Of a DNA stretch of 64,000 nucleotides, positions 1 through 10,091 are shown one piece after another. The notes beneath the pieces are model-generated. The model searched no databases and was not told the origin of the DNA. It was given only the letters and a program-made list of their open reading frames with translations. The first letter of the stretch is position 1. Each line of letters begins with the position of its first letter. The stretch comes from Streptomyces alboflavus. GTDB lineage: Bacteria; Actinomycetota; Actinomycetes; Streptomycetales; Streptomycetaceae. The stretch is taken from contig NZ_JNXT01000029.1 of the NCBI RefSeq assembly GCF_000716675.1, positions 1 to 64,000 on the forward strand, read 5' to 3'. The position numbers were made by a program, and so were the translations under genes.

Positions 1-71
1 TTTCCCACCCGCCCGCCCCCGCCATGGCTTCGGCGGGGGCGGGTCGCACTGCCTGCCAGGTGTGTCTCAGC

Positions 72-207
72 CGCCCTGGCGAAGCCTTCCAGCCCGCCCC
101 GGCGAGCCTTCCAGCCTGCCTCGGCGAAGCCTTCCAGTCCGCCCTGGCGAAGCTTTCCAGTCCGCCTCGGCGACGCCTTGCAGCCTGCCTCGGCGAAGGT
201 TTCAGCC
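72..207. repeat. Tandem 22-23 bp repeat, about six units
   Basis: Six head-to-tail copies of a degenerate unit reading roughly GCCTCGGCGAAGCCTTCCAG, each 22-23 bases, fill most of the gene-free left edge of the window. I see no coding signal on either strand before 341. The array runs directly into a copy of a dispersed Streptomyces repeat. Its function is unknown. Confidence 0.75.
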
Positions 208-337
208 CGTCCGGCGATTGAGGACGAGGCGCGGAGCGCCGATCGGGGGTGGCTGTCCCACCCGAAGGGGACACCCACCCCCGGGGTCCAGGGGCGGAGC
301 CCTGGGATCGGGAAGGGGCGGGATTGGGGGCCCCGCA
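205..337 (+). repeat. Dispersed intergenic repeat, copy 1
   Basis: The stretch starts GCCCGTCCGGCG, continues TTGAGGACGAGGCGCGGAGC, and ends in a GGGGTCCAGGGGCGGAGCCC-type hairpin and a GGGGCGGGA block. The same series of blocks recurs at 13716-13820, and in inverse orientation at 13558-13665. Such repeats are common between genes in Streptomyces chromosomes; they can fold, and probably sit at transcript ends. Here it lies just beyond the 3' end of the GH89 gene. Confidence 0.7.
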
Positions 338-340
338 GGG

Positions 341-3300
341 TCAGGGCAGCTGCCAGGCGCTGAATTCCACCGTGCCCCGGCCCCCCGCACCCCCGTGCGT
401 AGCCGTCATGAACATCCCCACGTCCTGGGCGGCGGCGACCCCGGGCACGGGGACCGAGGCGACGGTGCGCCACGAGGTGCCGCCGTCGGTGGAGAGGGCG
501 CCGGTGAAGGTGGACCCGGCACGGGAGAGGCGGAGGAGGACGGGGGCGCGGACGCCGGTGACGCGCTGGTAGGTGTCGAGGGTGCCGTCGCCGGTGGTGT
601 CGTAGGAGAGGACGACGCCGTTGGCGGGGGTGACGGCGAGGTTGAGGAAGCCGGGGGAGCGGGGGGCGGCGAGGGAGTTGCGGGCGATGATGCCGGCGCG
701 GGCCCAGGGCCCGGTGGCGGCCTGGGAGTCGACGCGGAGGGTGACGGTCACGCCGTCGCGCAGGGCCCCGGCCCGGTAGAGGGTGCCGAACTCGGTGGTG
801 CCCCGCCACAGATCGGCCCCGCTCCCGTCGATGGCGTACCGCCCGTCGAACTCCCCGAAGACGGCCCCGTTGTTGGTGTAGGTCTTCCAGCCGGGGCTGA
901 GGGGCCCGGCGACGAAGAGGGTCCCTTCGTGGACGGCGGGCACCCGCTTCTCGCCCTGCGGCCCGTACCGGGCGGTGAGGGTGTAGGGGAGGGGGCGCAG
1001 CGGCCGGTCGAGGGGGGTGTCGGGGGCGTCGGCGCGCCAGGCGACGGTGCCGGTGCCCCCGGCGGGCACCCGGGGCAGCGACGTCGGCCCGTCGGGCTCG
1101 GCGTCGAGGCCGGTGAGGGTGAAGTCGACGCGGCCGGTGGCGCGCAGCCCGTTGACGTTGCGGAAGCGGGCGGAGACGCGGGCGTGCCCGCCGGGCGGGA
1201 AGGCGGGCGGCTCGGCGGTGACGTCGAGGGAGCCCTGGTAGGGGGCGCGGGCGAGGACGTCGTGGACGCGGGCGGCGGTGCGGTGGGCGTCGCCGACGGG
1301 CCGCAGGGGATAGTCCTCGCGCTGCCGCGTCCAGGGCTCCTCCACGGCCCCGTACCAGTCGACGGGCGTGGGCGCGCGCCCGGCGGCCAGCGCGTCGGCG
1401 AGTTCGTCGAGCCACTTCTGCCAGCGCGGCAGATAGAAGTCGCCGGTCAGGCCGTGCCACTCGCGGTTGCCGTAGTCGTGCAGGTTGCCGGGGTCGGAGG
1501 TGGGCCGGTCGCCCCAGACGGTGAGGAGGACCTTCGCGGTGCGTTCGAACTCGGTGCGCTCGGTGTCGCTGGTGGCCAGGCGCCGGGCGTCCTCGACCCA
1601 GGGGCCGAGCAGGAACGCCGGGTGCGTACCGGTGACGTCGTCGGAGAGCCGCATGAGGCGCAGCCACAGGTTCGACAGGGCCCGGAAGGTGTCCTGGTCC
1701 TTGGCCGCGTACGCGGCCCTGAGCTGGGGCAGGAGCTGGCGGCTGCGGTGGGCGAGGGCCTGGCGGGCGACGTCGACGAGGTCGTGCTTGTAGGCGGCGC
1801 TGCGCCGCAGTCCGCCCGCGACGCCGAGCAGCCCGGCGAGGGCGGCGTCGAAGCGGCCGGGATCGTAGGTGAGGGCGCGCGGCGCGTACTCGGCGGCGCG
1901 GTTCGCGGCCAGGTCGGGGCGGGCGGCGAACAGCGAGTCGTGCGGGTCGCTGCGCTCGACGGCCCGGTGCTGGTACGCGGTGTCGTGCAGGGCACGCCAG
2001 GCGGCGCGGGCGCGGCTGTCGCGGCCGCCGTAGCGGAAGTCGGCGTACGCGGAGAACCAGTCGGCGCGGTCCACCTCGCCGTCCATCCAGGCCAGTTCGG
2101 AGAACAGCTCGAAGGCGGCGGGGTCGCGGTCGGTGGCCTCCGGCATGTACGCGGTGCCCACGAGCGCGCTGCCGGGCTTGTCGCGCCAGGCGAAGAACCG
2201 CTCCTGCCACAGGTGGGTGCGGGCGCCGATGGTGGAGCGGCCGCCGAAGTTCGGGATGGATCCGAAGGCGTAGGGCGTGCCGCCCCAGTCCTTCTCACGG
2301 TCGGGGACCTTCTCGTAGCGGTCGGAGACGCCGTCGACGATCAGCATCTTCTCGCGGTCGACGGCGTCGAGGAGCGCGGGCAGCGGGTTCTCCTGCCAGC
2401 CGAGGATCACCCAGGTCGCACGGGGGTGCGCGGCCCGCAGGGCCTTCTCCACGCCCTGCGCGGCGGCGGGCACGGGCACGTCGCCCGCGGTGCCGCCCTC
2501 GTGCAGCAGGTCCATCTTGAAGTGGTCGGCGGCGCCGAAGAGTTCGCGCTGGTGACGGTAGAAGGACGCGGCGACCCGCGCGAAGGCGTCGGTGCGCGGG
2601 TCGAGCCAGTCGGGGCGCTTGAAGCCGTGCCAGGTGCCCTGCGGCACGACGCGCGCGTCCCCGCCGTTGCGGGCCACGAAGCCGTCCGGGACGTGCCCGT
2701 AGTAACCGGGGAGCACCGGCGCCATGCCCAGCTCGCGCAGCCGGTCGACGATCCTGCGGCCCAGGTCCACGCGCCGCTCGATGATCGCGGGGGAGAGCGG
2801 GCCGCCGTACCCGGACAGGTTCTGAAGGAGCCACCACGGCTGGTGCGAGGGCGCGGGCAGCCAGGCGCGGGACTCGGCGTCGGTGTACTGGAAGTCCTTC
2901 AGGACGCGGTGGTAGACGGCCTCGGTGCCCGCGATGGTCAGCACCTCGTTGCAGCCGTGCAGCGCGAGGACGTCGATCATGCGCTCCCAGTACGGCCAGT
3001 CGGCGTACGGGGCGGTGTAGCCGTCATTGGTGTCGTTCAGGGCGAAGCGGTGGCGCAGTCCGGTGGCGCGGGTCAGCGGGCGGGCCGGTGCGGGCAGGCG
3101 GCGCGGCAGGTCGAGCTGGTCGCCGTTCCAGGCGATGTGCGCGCCGCAGACGTACTTCAGGTACCAGTGGACGCCGGTGAGCAGCACGGCGGGCGTGGTG
3201 CCCGACACCTCGATCCGGCCCGTGGAGCCGGTCACCCGGAAGCGGTCCCGGCCTTCCCGGGCCGGGACGAGTCTCAGTCTGAACTGGTCCGCGTGGTGCG

Positions 3301-3478
3301 GGAGTCGCCGATTGAGCACGGAGCGCGCGGAATCCGTATCGAGGGCGGGGCCCGCGGCGGGCTCCTCGGCCGCGCGGGCCGGGTCCGGGGCGCCGACGGC
3401 GGTGCCCAGGCCTCCGAGCCCGGTCAGGCCGATGGCACCGGCGGTGCCGAGCATGGTGCGTCGCGACGGTCCGTACAT
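341..3478 (-). CDS. Secreted alpha-N-acetylglucosaminidase, GH89 (NAGLU family)
   Basis: A 1045-aa exported glycosidase predicted to remove terminal alpha-linked GlcNAc from glycoconjugates outside the cell. The N-terminus has a twin-arginine signal (PSRRTMLGTAGAIGLTGLGG) with an Ala-rich cleavage region near residue 36. The NAGLU N-domain is followed by a TIM barrel with family blocks such as WHGFKRPDWLDP, HFKMDLLHEGG, VILGWQENP and PNFGGRSTIG, then the helical C-domain. The last 190 or so residues form an extra beta-sandwich like DUF1349/concanavalin domains, probably carbohydrate-binding. ATG at 3478 is the only start that preserves the Tat signal. It is divergent from the small secreted gene at 3591. 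Family assignment is firm; the substrate is inferred. Confidence 0.9.
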   Translation of the reverse strand: MYGPSRRTMLGTAGAIGLTGLGGLGTAVGAPDPARAAEEPAAGPALDTDSARSVLNRRLPHHADQFRLRLVPAREGRDRFRVTGSTGRIEVSGTTPAVLLTGVHWYLKYVCGAHIAWNGDQLDLPRRLPAPARPLTRATGLRHRFALNDTNDGYTAPYADWPYWERMIDVLALHGCNEVLTIAGTEAVYHRVLKDFQYTDAESRAWLPAPSHQPWWLLQNLSGYGGPLSPAIIERRVDLGRRIVDRLRELGMAPVLPGYYGHVPDGFVARNGGDARVVPQGTWHGFKRPDWLDPRTDAFARVAASFYRHQRELFGAADHFKMDLLHEGGTAGDVPVPAAAQGVEKALRAAHPRATWVILGWQENPLPALLDAVDREKMLIVDGVSDRYEKVPDREKDWGGTPYAFGSIPNFGGRSTIGARTHLWQERFFAWRDKPGSALVGTAYMPEATDRDPAAFELFSELAWMDGEVDRADWFSAYADFRYGGRDSRARAAWRALHDTAYQHRAVERSDPHDSLFAARPDLAANRAAEYAPRALTYDPGRFDAALAGLLGVAGGLRRSAAYKHDLVDVARQALAHRSRQLLPQLRAAYAAKDQDTFRALSNLWLRLMRLSDDVTGTHPAFLLGPWVEDARRLATSDTERTEFERTAKVLLTVWGDRPTSDPGNLHDYGNREWHGLTGDFYLPRWQKWLDELADALAAGRAPTPVDWYGAVEEPWTRQREDYPLRPVGDAHRTAARVHDVLARAPYQGSLDVTAEPPAFPPGGHARVSARFRNVNGLRATGRVDFTLTGLDAEPDGPTSLPRVPAGGTGTVAWRADAPDTPLDRPLRPLPYTLTARYGPQGEKRVPAVHEGTLFVAGPLSPGWKTYTNNGAVFGEFDGRYAIDGSGADLWRGTTEFGTLYRAGALRDGVTVTLRVDSQAATGPWARAGIIARNSLAAPRSPGFLNLAVTPANGVVLSYDTTGDGTLDTYQRVTGVRAPVLLRLSRAGSTFTGALSTDGGTSWRTVASVPVPGVAAAQDVGMFMTATHGGAGGRGTVEFSAWQLP

Positions 3479-3590
3479 GTGTACCCCCTGCGTCGATGAC
3501 TGCGGCGCACGGTATCCGGGCGGCCTTCAGCGCTCAACGGTGCGTACGGAGAAGGCGAGTTCGCATCGCCGGACGGGACAGGAGGAAGCG

Positions 3591-4013
3591 ATGAGGAAGA
3601 TGGTGTGGGCCGCGGGAGCGCTTTCGGCCACGACGCTGGGCCTGGTGATCGCGGCGGGCCTCGCCGCGGGCGCGGGCGACGGCTCCGGTGGGGACGGCGC
3701 GGCGGACGGGGCGCCGAGGGCGGCCACCGGCACCCTGGAGCAGCTGGCGGCGAAGGCCGAGTGCGCGCCCGACATCCAGACGAACGCCGATGAGCTGCGC
3801 CAGGCCAAGTGCCAGAACGAGGACGGCCGTTTCGTGCTCGCGACCTTCGCCACCGACCGCGGCGAGCGCGACTGGCTGAACGCGGCCAAGGACTACGGCG
3901 GTACGTATCTCGTCGGCAGGAAGTGGGTCGCCGTGGGGGATCCGGCGGTGGTCGACGCGCTGCGCGGCCGGCTCGGCGGGACGGTGGAACGGGCCTCGCA
4001 CCACTCGCCGTGA
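3591..4013 (+). CDS. Small exported protein of unknown function
   Basis: A 140-aa product starting MRKMVWAAGALSATTLGLVI, a short basic n-region and hydrophobic segment that read as a signal peptide or membrane anchor, followed by a Gly/Asp/Ala-rich linker and a compact domain of about 95 residues with two cysteines (ECAPDI, AKCQNEDG) that could form a disulfide. The start is set by GGAGGAAG seven to nine bases before the ATG at 3591; a longer reading frame exists upstream but overlaps the divergent GH89 gene. Typical of uncharacterised secreted Streptomyces proteins; no function assigned. Confidence 0.8.
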   Translation: MRKMVWAAGALSATTLGLVIAAGLAAGAGDGSGGDGAADGAPRAATGTLEQLAAKAECAPDIQTNADELRQAKCQNEDGRFVLATFATDRGERDWLNAAKDYGGTYLVGRKWVAVGDPAVVDALRGRLGGTVERASHHSP

Positions 4014-4131
4014 GGGAGGGTGGTGGGGGGAGCGAGGACCGGGCCCTGGGCACGTGGGGCACGGTTCCACCGGCACCGCGCGGGCCGACCGCGCAGCAGT
4101 TCGGGGTGGGGCGGATGCCCCGGAGGGGGCG

Positions 4132-5652
4132 TCAGGCGCAGCGGCGGTTGCCGTTGATGCACTTGGCGACGCGCTGCATCAGACGCTCGTCGAACACGTT
4201 GATGAAGTCACCGTGGTCGGTGATGGGCTTGTGCAGCTGCTCGGGGAAGGAGTCGACGGCGAAGCCGGGGCCCGGCGGCACGTCGTACACGACGCGCTGC
4301 ACCAGCTGCGGGACGGCGCGGAACCCCTGGGGGCAGCGGCCGCTGCGCTGGTCGGCGAAGGCGACGTGGGTGCGGTGGTTGGCGCTGTCGGTGTTCTGGC
4401 CGTCCCAGCAGCTCTGGAAGTTGAAGGTCCGCACGACCTTGCTGCCCCGGGGGCAGATCGGGTACTTGTCCTTCAGCTGCCGGTTCTCGAATCCGGTGCA
4501 GCTCCAGGACGCGTTGGCATTGGCGTCACCGTTGGTGAACGCCTTGGCGTCACCGGTGATGATGCGCAGGAAACGCGGCATCGCGGTCACCTTTCCGACC
4601 GGACTTCCGACGAATTTCAGCGTGACCTGGTCCGGCGTCTGGATCTCGCCGACGTTCTTGTCCCGGCCGCCGCCGTCCGCGTCGGCGTCGTTCTCGTCGT
4701 TTCCGTTCTGCAGCCGAAGGACCGGCCAGTAATACGTGGACTTGTCGCCCCGATTGCGGCAACTGGTGTCACCGTTCGCGAGGTCGTCGTCACCGGAGAA
4801 GGCGTCCGTCTCCTGATTTCCGACGTAGTCGTGCATATGGTGGGCGCCATTGCTCACACCGGGCGCGACGATGACATTGTCCGGATTGAACTTTCCGTTC
4901 TCGTTCGTTCCGCAATTCGTGGTGAAGGTGCCGCGGGAGGCGCCGCGTTGTGTGCGCGGCTTCTGGACGTTGGGGCGGACCGACTTGATGTCGACGAAGT
5001 CACCGGCCTCGGGGCCGTTGCCCGCCTGCCCCTGCCCCTGCCCCTGACCTTGGTCTCCGCCCTGCCCGTCGCCTTGGTCGCCGCCCTGCCCCTGGCCCTG
5101 GCCGTTGCCCTGGCCGCCGTTCTGGCCCTGGTCACCGCCATTACTGCCCTGGCCCTGGTCTCCGCCCTGCCCGCCGCGGCCGTCGTCGTCGGCGCGCAGG
5201 GTGCACGGCGCCATGCCGTCCAGGTTCTCGGGCGCCTGGCCGCCCCGGTCGATCGCGGACCGGATGTTCTCGATGGTCGGGCGCCGCCGCTCCTCCAGCG
5301 GGCCGAGCACGGAATTCTTGTCCTCGGCCTCGGCGAACTTCGCGTAGGCGTCGGTGATCTGGCTGTCGAGCGTGGCGAGTTCGCGGTCGACCTCGGCGCG
5401 CGCGCCCTCGGGAACCTCCGGGAGCTGATTGCCGACGTCGGGGCAGCTGATGGTGGTCGCCTGCTGATCCCCGCCCTGGGCCTGGTTCTGTACCTGGCTC
5501 TCGGGCGGCGGACCCCCGCCTTCCTCGGCGTTCGCGTAGACATTCACCGCGACAAGTCCGCCGCCGCCCAGGATGAGCGCCGCCGACGCGGCGATCGCCC
5601 GCCCGGCCAGTTTTGATCGTTTTCGTGACGTGCGTCGTGAGGTGCGTCCCAT
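4132..5652 (-). CDS. Secreted DUF1996 protein with Gly/Gln/Asp-rich linker
   Basis: 506 aa. The basic N-terminus ([20 protein letters not shown]) precedes one hydrophobic segment, so the protein is exported or anchored. Residues about 70-170 form a helical region with two Cys. Residues about 175-225 are a low-complexity linker of Gly, Gln, Asp and Asn. The C-terminal 280 residues match DUF1996: TNCGTNENG, the HHMHDYVGN block, [10 protein letters not shown], and several Cys including [10 protein letters not shown] and CINGNRRC at the end. DUF1996 is found in secreted bacterial and fungal proteins and its biochemical activity is not established. It stands alone between the small exported gene and the two-component pair. 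Confidence 0.85.
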   Translation of the reverse strand: MGRTSRRTSRKRSKLAGRAIAASAALILGGGGLVAVNVYANAEEGGGPPPESQVQNQAQGGDQQATTISCPDVGNQLPEVPEGARAEVDRELATLDSQITDAYAKFAEAEDKNSVLGPLEERRRPTIENIRSAIDRGGQAPENLDGMAPCTLRADDDGRGGQGGDQGQGSNGGDQGQNGGQGNGQGQGQGGDQGDGQGGDQGQGQGQGQAGNGPEAGDFVDIKSVRPNVQKPRTQRGASRGTFTTNCGTNENGKFNPDNVIVAPGVSNGAHHMHDYVGNQETDAFSGDDDLANGDTSCRNRGDKSTYYWPVLRLQNGNDENDADADGGGRDKNVGEIQTPDQVTLKFVGSPVGKVTAMPRFLRIITGDAKAFTNGDANANASWSCTGFENRQLKDKYPICPRGSKVVRTFNFQSCWDGQNTDSANHRTHVAFADQRSGRCPQGFRAVPQLVQRVVYDVPPGPGFAVDSFPEQLHKPITDHGDFINVFDERLMQRVAKCINGNRRCA

Positions 5653-5727
5653 GGGGCTACGTACGCATCAGCGGTCCGCCGTGTTCAAAGCCCGCCGGGA
5701 AATTCTCGGCGCGAACTCCCGTCCGTA

Positions 5728-6378
5728 TCAACGCCCTTGATCGAGATAGGCGAGAACCGCGAGGACACGGCGGTTGTCGTCGTCCGACACCGGCAGGTCG
5801 AGCTTCGCGAAAATATTTGAGGTGTGTTTGGCGATGGCCCGCTCCGTCACCACGAGCTGCCCCGCGATCGCCGCGTTGGACCGGCCCTGCGCCATCAGTT
5901 CGAGCACCTCGCGCTCGCGCGGGGTGAGCGCGCCGAGCGGCTGGTCCGTGGCGCGCCGCGAGAGGAGCTGCTGGATGACCGTCGGGTCCATCGCGGTGCC
6001 GCCCGCGGCGACCCGGCGCACCGCGTCCACGAACTGCTCCGCGTCGAAGACCCGGTCCTTGAGGAGATAGCCGACCCCGCCGTTGCCGTCGGCGAGGAGC
6101 TCACGCGCGTACAACTGCTCCACGTGCTGCGACAGGACGAGCACCGGCAGACCCGGCCGGGCCCGGCGCGCCGCGAGCGCGCACTGCAGGCCCTCGTCCG
6201 TGTGCGAAGGCGGCAGCCGGACGTCGACCACGGCGACGTCCGGCTGCAGTTCCGCGAGGGCCTTCGTCAGCTCCGGCCCGGTCTCTACGGCCGCCGCGAT
6301 CTCGAAGTCGAATGCCTCCAGCATCCGCACGAGACCGTCGCGCAGCAGGAAGAGATCTTCGGCTAGGACAACTCGCAA
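5728..6378 (-). CDS. NarL/LuxR-family response regulator
   Basis: 216 aa. The receiver domain starts MRVVLAEDLFLLRDG, with the phosphoacceptor Asp at about residue 52 (VVDVRLPP) and the conserved Lys in YLLKDR. The LuxR-type HTH follows (LTPREREVLELMAQGRSNAA, then ERAIAKHTSNIFAKL). The start is a TTG at 6378; it is the only plausible initiator and lies 15 bases inside the end of the upstream kinase gene, so translation is probably coupled. Partner kinase is adjacent at 6363-7640. The likely target is the divergent MMPL gene at 7889, which is inference from gene order. Confidence 0.88.
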   Translation of the reverse strand: MRVVLAEDLFLLRDGLVRMLEAFDFEIAAAVETGPELTKALAELQPDVAVVDVRLPPSHTDEGLQCALAARRARPGLPVLVLSQHVEQLYARELLADGNGGVGYLLKDRVFDAEQFVDAVRRVAAGGTAMDPTVIQQLLSRRATDQPLGALTPREREVLELMAQGRSNAAIAGQLVVTERAIAKHTSNIFAKLDLPVSDDDNRRVLAVLAYLDQGR

Positions 6379-7640
6379 GGGATCTCCATGGTCACCATGG
6401 TCGGACCGCCAACGGGGCTGCTGACGGCCAGTACGCCGTCGAATGTACCGAGTCGCCGTTCGATCCCGCTCAGCCCCGACCCGGCGCCGATCCGCGCCCC
6501 GCCCTTGCCGTTGTCCGTGACCGCGATCCGCAGCATCCCGGCGGCGTGGTGCACGTCCACCCAGACGCGCTCCGCCTCGGCGTACTTCACCGCGTTCGTC
6601 AGCGTCTCGCTCACCGCGAAGTACGCCGCCGCCTCCACCGGCTCGTCCAGGCGGCCCGGCAGCTCCACGTCGACCTCCGTGTCCAGCGGCAGCCGCAGCG
6701 CGAGCGCCTGCACCGCGTCGCCGAGGCCACGCTCGGCGAGCACCGGCGGGTGGATGCCGCGGACCAGGTCGCGCAGCTCGGTCAGCGCCTCGCCGGAGTT
6801 CTGCCGGGCCTTGGCCAGCATCTCCTTGGCCTTCGCCGGGTCCTTCTCCACCAGCGCCTCGATGGTGCCGAGGTCCATCCCCATGGCGACCAGGCGGGCC
6901 TGCGCGCCGTCGTGCAGATCGCGCTCGATGCGGCGCAGCTCGGCGGCGGAGGTGTCCACCGCGTCGTGCCGGGTCTCCTCCAGGCGGTCCACGCGCAGCG
7001 CGAGCTCGCGCTCGCGCATCGAGGTGGTGGGCGCGAGCAGGCTGCGGGCGAGCAGGAAGTGGCCGCGGACGATGGCCGGGTTGGCGAAGAGGGCGAGCAC
7101 GCCGAGGGCCGTGCCGAGCACGGCGGCGCCGTTCGCCGTCATCTGCGAGGTGACGTGGATGAAGCCGTACCACTCGCCGCCGCCCGCGCTGTGGATCGGC
7201 CGCCAGACGCCGAGGGCGAGCACCCAGCCGTACACCGGGTAGAGCAGCAGGGCGGGCGCGAAGATCACGACGGTGAAGCCCGCCGTCATGTCGACCAGGA
7301 GCCACTGCAGGTCACGCCAGGTCGCCGGGTCCTTCAGCATCCGCAGGCAGCGCGCGACCTGGCCGACGGCCCCGGCCGGCTCGTTCGCGGGCGGCTGCCG
7401 GTACGGGACCGGGATGCGGACGCCCGCCCACTCGGCGGCGTGCACCCGGCGCAGATTGGCGAACCTGGCCACGGCCGCGAGGACCACCGGGGTCGTGAAG
7501 AGGCCGATCCCGAGCACGATGAACGCGATCGACACGACCGCGAGGACGAAGAGCGTGATCGACCCGGCCAGCGAGATGATCGCCAGATACAGGCCGCGCG
7601 CCCCCGACACCAGTGCTTCGCGCACCCTCGACGTCTTCAT
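6363..7640 (-). CDS. NarL-type sensor histidine kinase
   Basis: 425 aa. The N-terminal half carries four or more hydrophobic segments (residues about 17-60 and 115-190) resembling the putative-sensor domain often attached to these kinases. The dimerisation/phosphoacceptor box is HisKA_3 type, ERDLHDGAQARLVAMGMDLG, with the phosphorylated His at about residue 243. The ATPase domain has the N-box SETLTNAVKYAEA and the G1 box VTDNGKGGARIGAGSGLSGI. The ATG at 7640 is preceded by GGAGAGGG; an upstream in-frame extension is rejected because it has no ribosome site. Its 3' end overlaps the regulator gene. The signal is unknown; lipid or cell-envelope stress is a guess from the adjacent MMPL exporter. 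Confidence 0.88.
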   Translation of the reverse strand: MKTSRVREALVSGARGLYLAIISLAGSITLFVLAVVSIAFIVLGIGLFTTPVVLAAVARFANLRRVHAAEWAGVRIPVPYRQPPANEPAGAVGQVARCLRMLKDPATWRDLQWLLVDMTAGFTVVIFAPALLLYPVYGWVLALGVWRPIHSAGGGEWYGFIHVTSQMTANGAAVLGTALGVLALFANPAIVRGHFLLARSLLAPTTSMRERELALRVDRLEETRHDAVDTSAAELRRIERDLHDGAQARLVAMGMDLGTIEALVEKDPAKAKEMLAKARQNSGEALTELRDLVRGIHPPVLAERGLGDAVQALALRLPLDTEVDVELPGRLDEPVEAAAYFAVSETLTNAVKYAEAERVWVDVHHAAGMLRIAVTDNGKGGARIGAGSGLSGIERRLGTFDGVLAVSSPVGGPTMVTMEIPCELS

Positions 7641-7888
7641 GATGTCCCTCTCCTCCAACGGCCCGTCCGCGGTCGCTGCGTCCGGCACTCGAACAGTCTC
7701 CCTGGTCACGGCCGTCCCGGTCATGGGTCCGGGCACCCGGCTTGGGGTGGTGCCAGCACCACCCCCGCGCCGGGGCCTGTGCTTCACCGACAGGGGGGCT
7801 CGGCGGCTGGGGCGGCGGGCCGCCGATTTCTAGCGTGGATCACGTCAGTTCGGCTTATCTCACGCTTACTCAACTGGGGGCGAAGGAC

Positions 7889-10075
7889 ATGAGCGCCAAG
7901 GGGCGTAACCTCGCGGCACGACTCGGGGTGTGGAGCGCACACCATCGCAAGACGGCGATCCTCGGCTGGCTGCTTTTCGTGGTCCTCGCCACCGTGATCG
8001 GCGGTGCCACCGGCACCGTCACGGCCACCGACGACGAGATGGGCGTCGGCGACTCGGCGACGGCCACGAAGATCCTCGACGACGCCGGGATCGACGAGCC
8101 CGCGGGCGAGCTGGTCATGGTCGGCGCCAAGTCCGCCGACGGCTGGAAGGACGCCGCGGCCGACCTCTCCCGGGCGCTGAGCGACACCGGCAAGGTCGAG
8201 AAGATCAAGCCGCCGCTGCCCTCCGAGGACGGCAAGGAAGCACTCCTGCGCTTCGAGATGAAGGGCAAGTCCGACGACGCCGCGGACCAGGTGCAGCCGG
8301 TGCTCGACGCCGTCGCCAAGGCGAAGGACGCCGGTGCCGAGCGCGGGATCAGCGTCCACCAGTTCGGCGACGCCAGCTCCGAGAAGCACCTCAACGACCT
8401 GCTCTCCGACGACCTGAAGAAGGCCGAGTTCACCGCCGTACCGCTGGCCCTCGGCATCCTCCTCGTCGCCTTCGGCGCCGTCGTGGCCGCGCTGCTGCCC
8501 GTCGGGCTCGCGCTCACCGCCTGCGTCGCCGCCTTCGGCCTGCTCTCCCTGGCCAGCCACTCCCTGCACATCTTCGAGACCACGTACTCCGTGATGTTCC
8601 TGATGGGCCTCGCCGTCGGCGTCGACTACTGCCTGTTCTACCTGCGCCGCGAGCGGGACGAGCGGGCCGCCGGGCGCGACGCCGACACGGCGCTGCGCAT
8701 CGCCGCCGCCACCAGCGGGCGGGCCGTCCTCGTGTCAGGACTGACCGTCATGGTCGCCATGGCGGGCATGTTCCTGTCCGGCCTGCTCCTCTTCAAGGGC
8801 TTCGCCGTCGCCACCATCCTGGTCGTCTGCGTGGCCATGCTCGGCTCCGTCACGGTGCTTCCCGCGCTGCTCGCCTGGCTCGGCGACCGCATCGACGCGG
8901 GACGCATCCCCTTCCTCAACCGCCGTTCCAAGAAGGGTGCCCACGCCAGCGGCTCCGTCGCCGGATCGCTCCTCAAGCCGGTGCTCGCCAAGCCCAAGTT
9001 CTTCGCGGTCGCCGCGACCGCGCTGCTGCTCGCCCTCGCCGCGCCCGCCCTCGGCATGAAGACCGAACAGCTCGGCCTGGAGAAGCAGTTCGGCTCCGAC
9101 GCGCCGCTCTCCGTCTCCTTCAAGGCGATCACCGAGGAGTTCCCCGGCGGTCCCGCACCCGCCCGGATCGTGGTCAAGGCCGACGACATCACCTCCGCCC
9201 CGGCGCGCGACACCCTCCGGGCGCTGGAGCAGCGGGCGGGCAAGGGCGCCGAGGTCACCGTCCACGCCCGCCAGGACGTCGCCGAGATCGCCGTGCCGCT
9301 GCCCGGCACCGGCACCGGTCCCGAGGCGAAGAAGGCCCTCGCCGATCTGCGTGACGAGGTGAGTGAGGTACGTGACGGGAGCGGCGGGGGAGTCGAGGCG
9401 TACGTCGGCGGGGACCTGGCCGAGTCCGAGGACTTCAGCGACCAGCTCTCCCAGGGCATCGTGCCGGTGTTCCTGTTCATCGCGGCCGTCACGTTCCTGC
9501 TGATGCTGTTCAGCTTCCGGTCCGTGGTGATCGCCGTGACCTCCATCGCCCTCAACCTGCTGTCCGTGGGCGCCGCGTACGGCGTCATGACCGCCGTCTT
9601 CCAGCACGGCTGGGGTGCCTCGCTGATCGGCTCGGAGAAGGTCGGCGCCATCGAGAACTGGATGCCGCTGTTCGTCCTCGTGGTCCTGTTCGGCCTGTCC
9701 ATGGACTACCACGTGTTCGTGGTCTCCCGGATCCGTGAGGCGCGGGACCGGGGCCTCGGCAACCGGGACGCGATCCGTGAGGGCATCACGCGGACGGCCG
9801 GTGCGGTGACCGGTGCGGCGGTGATCATGGTGGCCGTGTTCGCCGTCTTCGGCACGCTGTCCATGCAGGACATGCAGCAGATGGGGGTCGGGCTCGGCGT
9901 CGCCGTCCTCCTCGACGCGACGGTGGTCCGCATGGTCCTCCTGCCCTCCCTCATGACCCTCCTCGGCGAGCGCAACTGGCACACCCCGCGCTACCTCCGC
10001 TGGCTGCCCCATGTCTCGCACGAGGCCCCGGTGGCGGCGCCGTCGGCTCCGGCGCCCACGTGGGAGCGCGTCTGA
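7889..10075 (+). CDS. MMPL-family RND exporter
   Basis: 728-aa inner-membrane transporter of the MMPL/RND superfamily. Two repeats each have a first helix, an extracytoplasmic domain and a group of helices. Proton-relay Asp-Tyr pairs are visible in both halves: VGVDYCLFYLRRERDERA and GLSMDYHVFVVSRIREARD. Relatives export lipids, siderophores or antibiotics. ATG 7889 (MSAKGRNLAARLGVW) is chosen because it follows a GGGGGCGAAGG ribosome site and places the first helix at residue about 22. It is divergent from the two-component pair across a 248-base promoter region, which suggests control by that regulator. A strong hairpin follows the gene. Confidence 0.9.
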   Translation: MSAKGRNLAARLGVWSAHHRKTAILGWLLFVVLATVIGGATGTVTATDDEMGVGDSATATKILDDAGIDEPAGELVMVGAKSADGWKDAAADLSRALSDTGKVEKIKPPLPSEDGKEALLRFEMKGKSDDAADQVQPVLDAVAKAKDAGAERGISVHQFGDASSEKHLNDLLSDDLKKAEFTAVPLALGILLVAFGAVVAALLPVGLALTACVAAFGLLSLASHSLHIFETTYSVMFLMGLAVGVDYCLFYLRRERDERAAGRDADTALRIAAATSGRAVLVSGLTVMVAMAGMFLSGLLLFKGFAVATILVVCVAMLGSVTVLPALLAWLGDRIDAGRIPFLNRRSKKGAHASGSVAGSLLKPVLAKPKFFAVAATALLLALAAPALGMKTEQLGLEKQFGSDAPLSVSFKAITEEFPGGPAPARIVVKADDITSAPARDTLRALEQRAGKGAEVTVHARQDVAEIAVPLPGTGTGPEAKKALADLRDEVSEVRDGSGGGVEAYVGGDLAESEDFSDQLSQGIVPVFLFIAAVTFLLMLFSFRSVVIAVTSIALNLLSVGAAYGVMTAVFQHGWGASLIGSEKVGAIENWMPLFVLVVLFGLSMDYHVFVVSRIREARDRGLGNRDAIREGITRTAGAVTGAAVIMVAVFAVFGTLSMQDMQQMGVGLGVAVLLDATVVRMVLLPSLMTLLGERNWHTPRYLRWLPHVSHEAPVAAPSAPAPTWERV

Positions 10076-10091
10076 ACCCCGCGAACCGGAT

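Noticed and set aside
62..3499. 1145-aa plus-strand frame opposite the GH89 gene
   Set aside because: Gly/Val/Ala/Glu-rich shadow of a GC-rich gene. The opposite strand has clear GH89 motifs and a Tat signal.
5105..5347. Pro-rich plus-strand ORF opposite DUF1996
   Set aside because: Mirror image of the Gly/Gln linker codons, not a gene.
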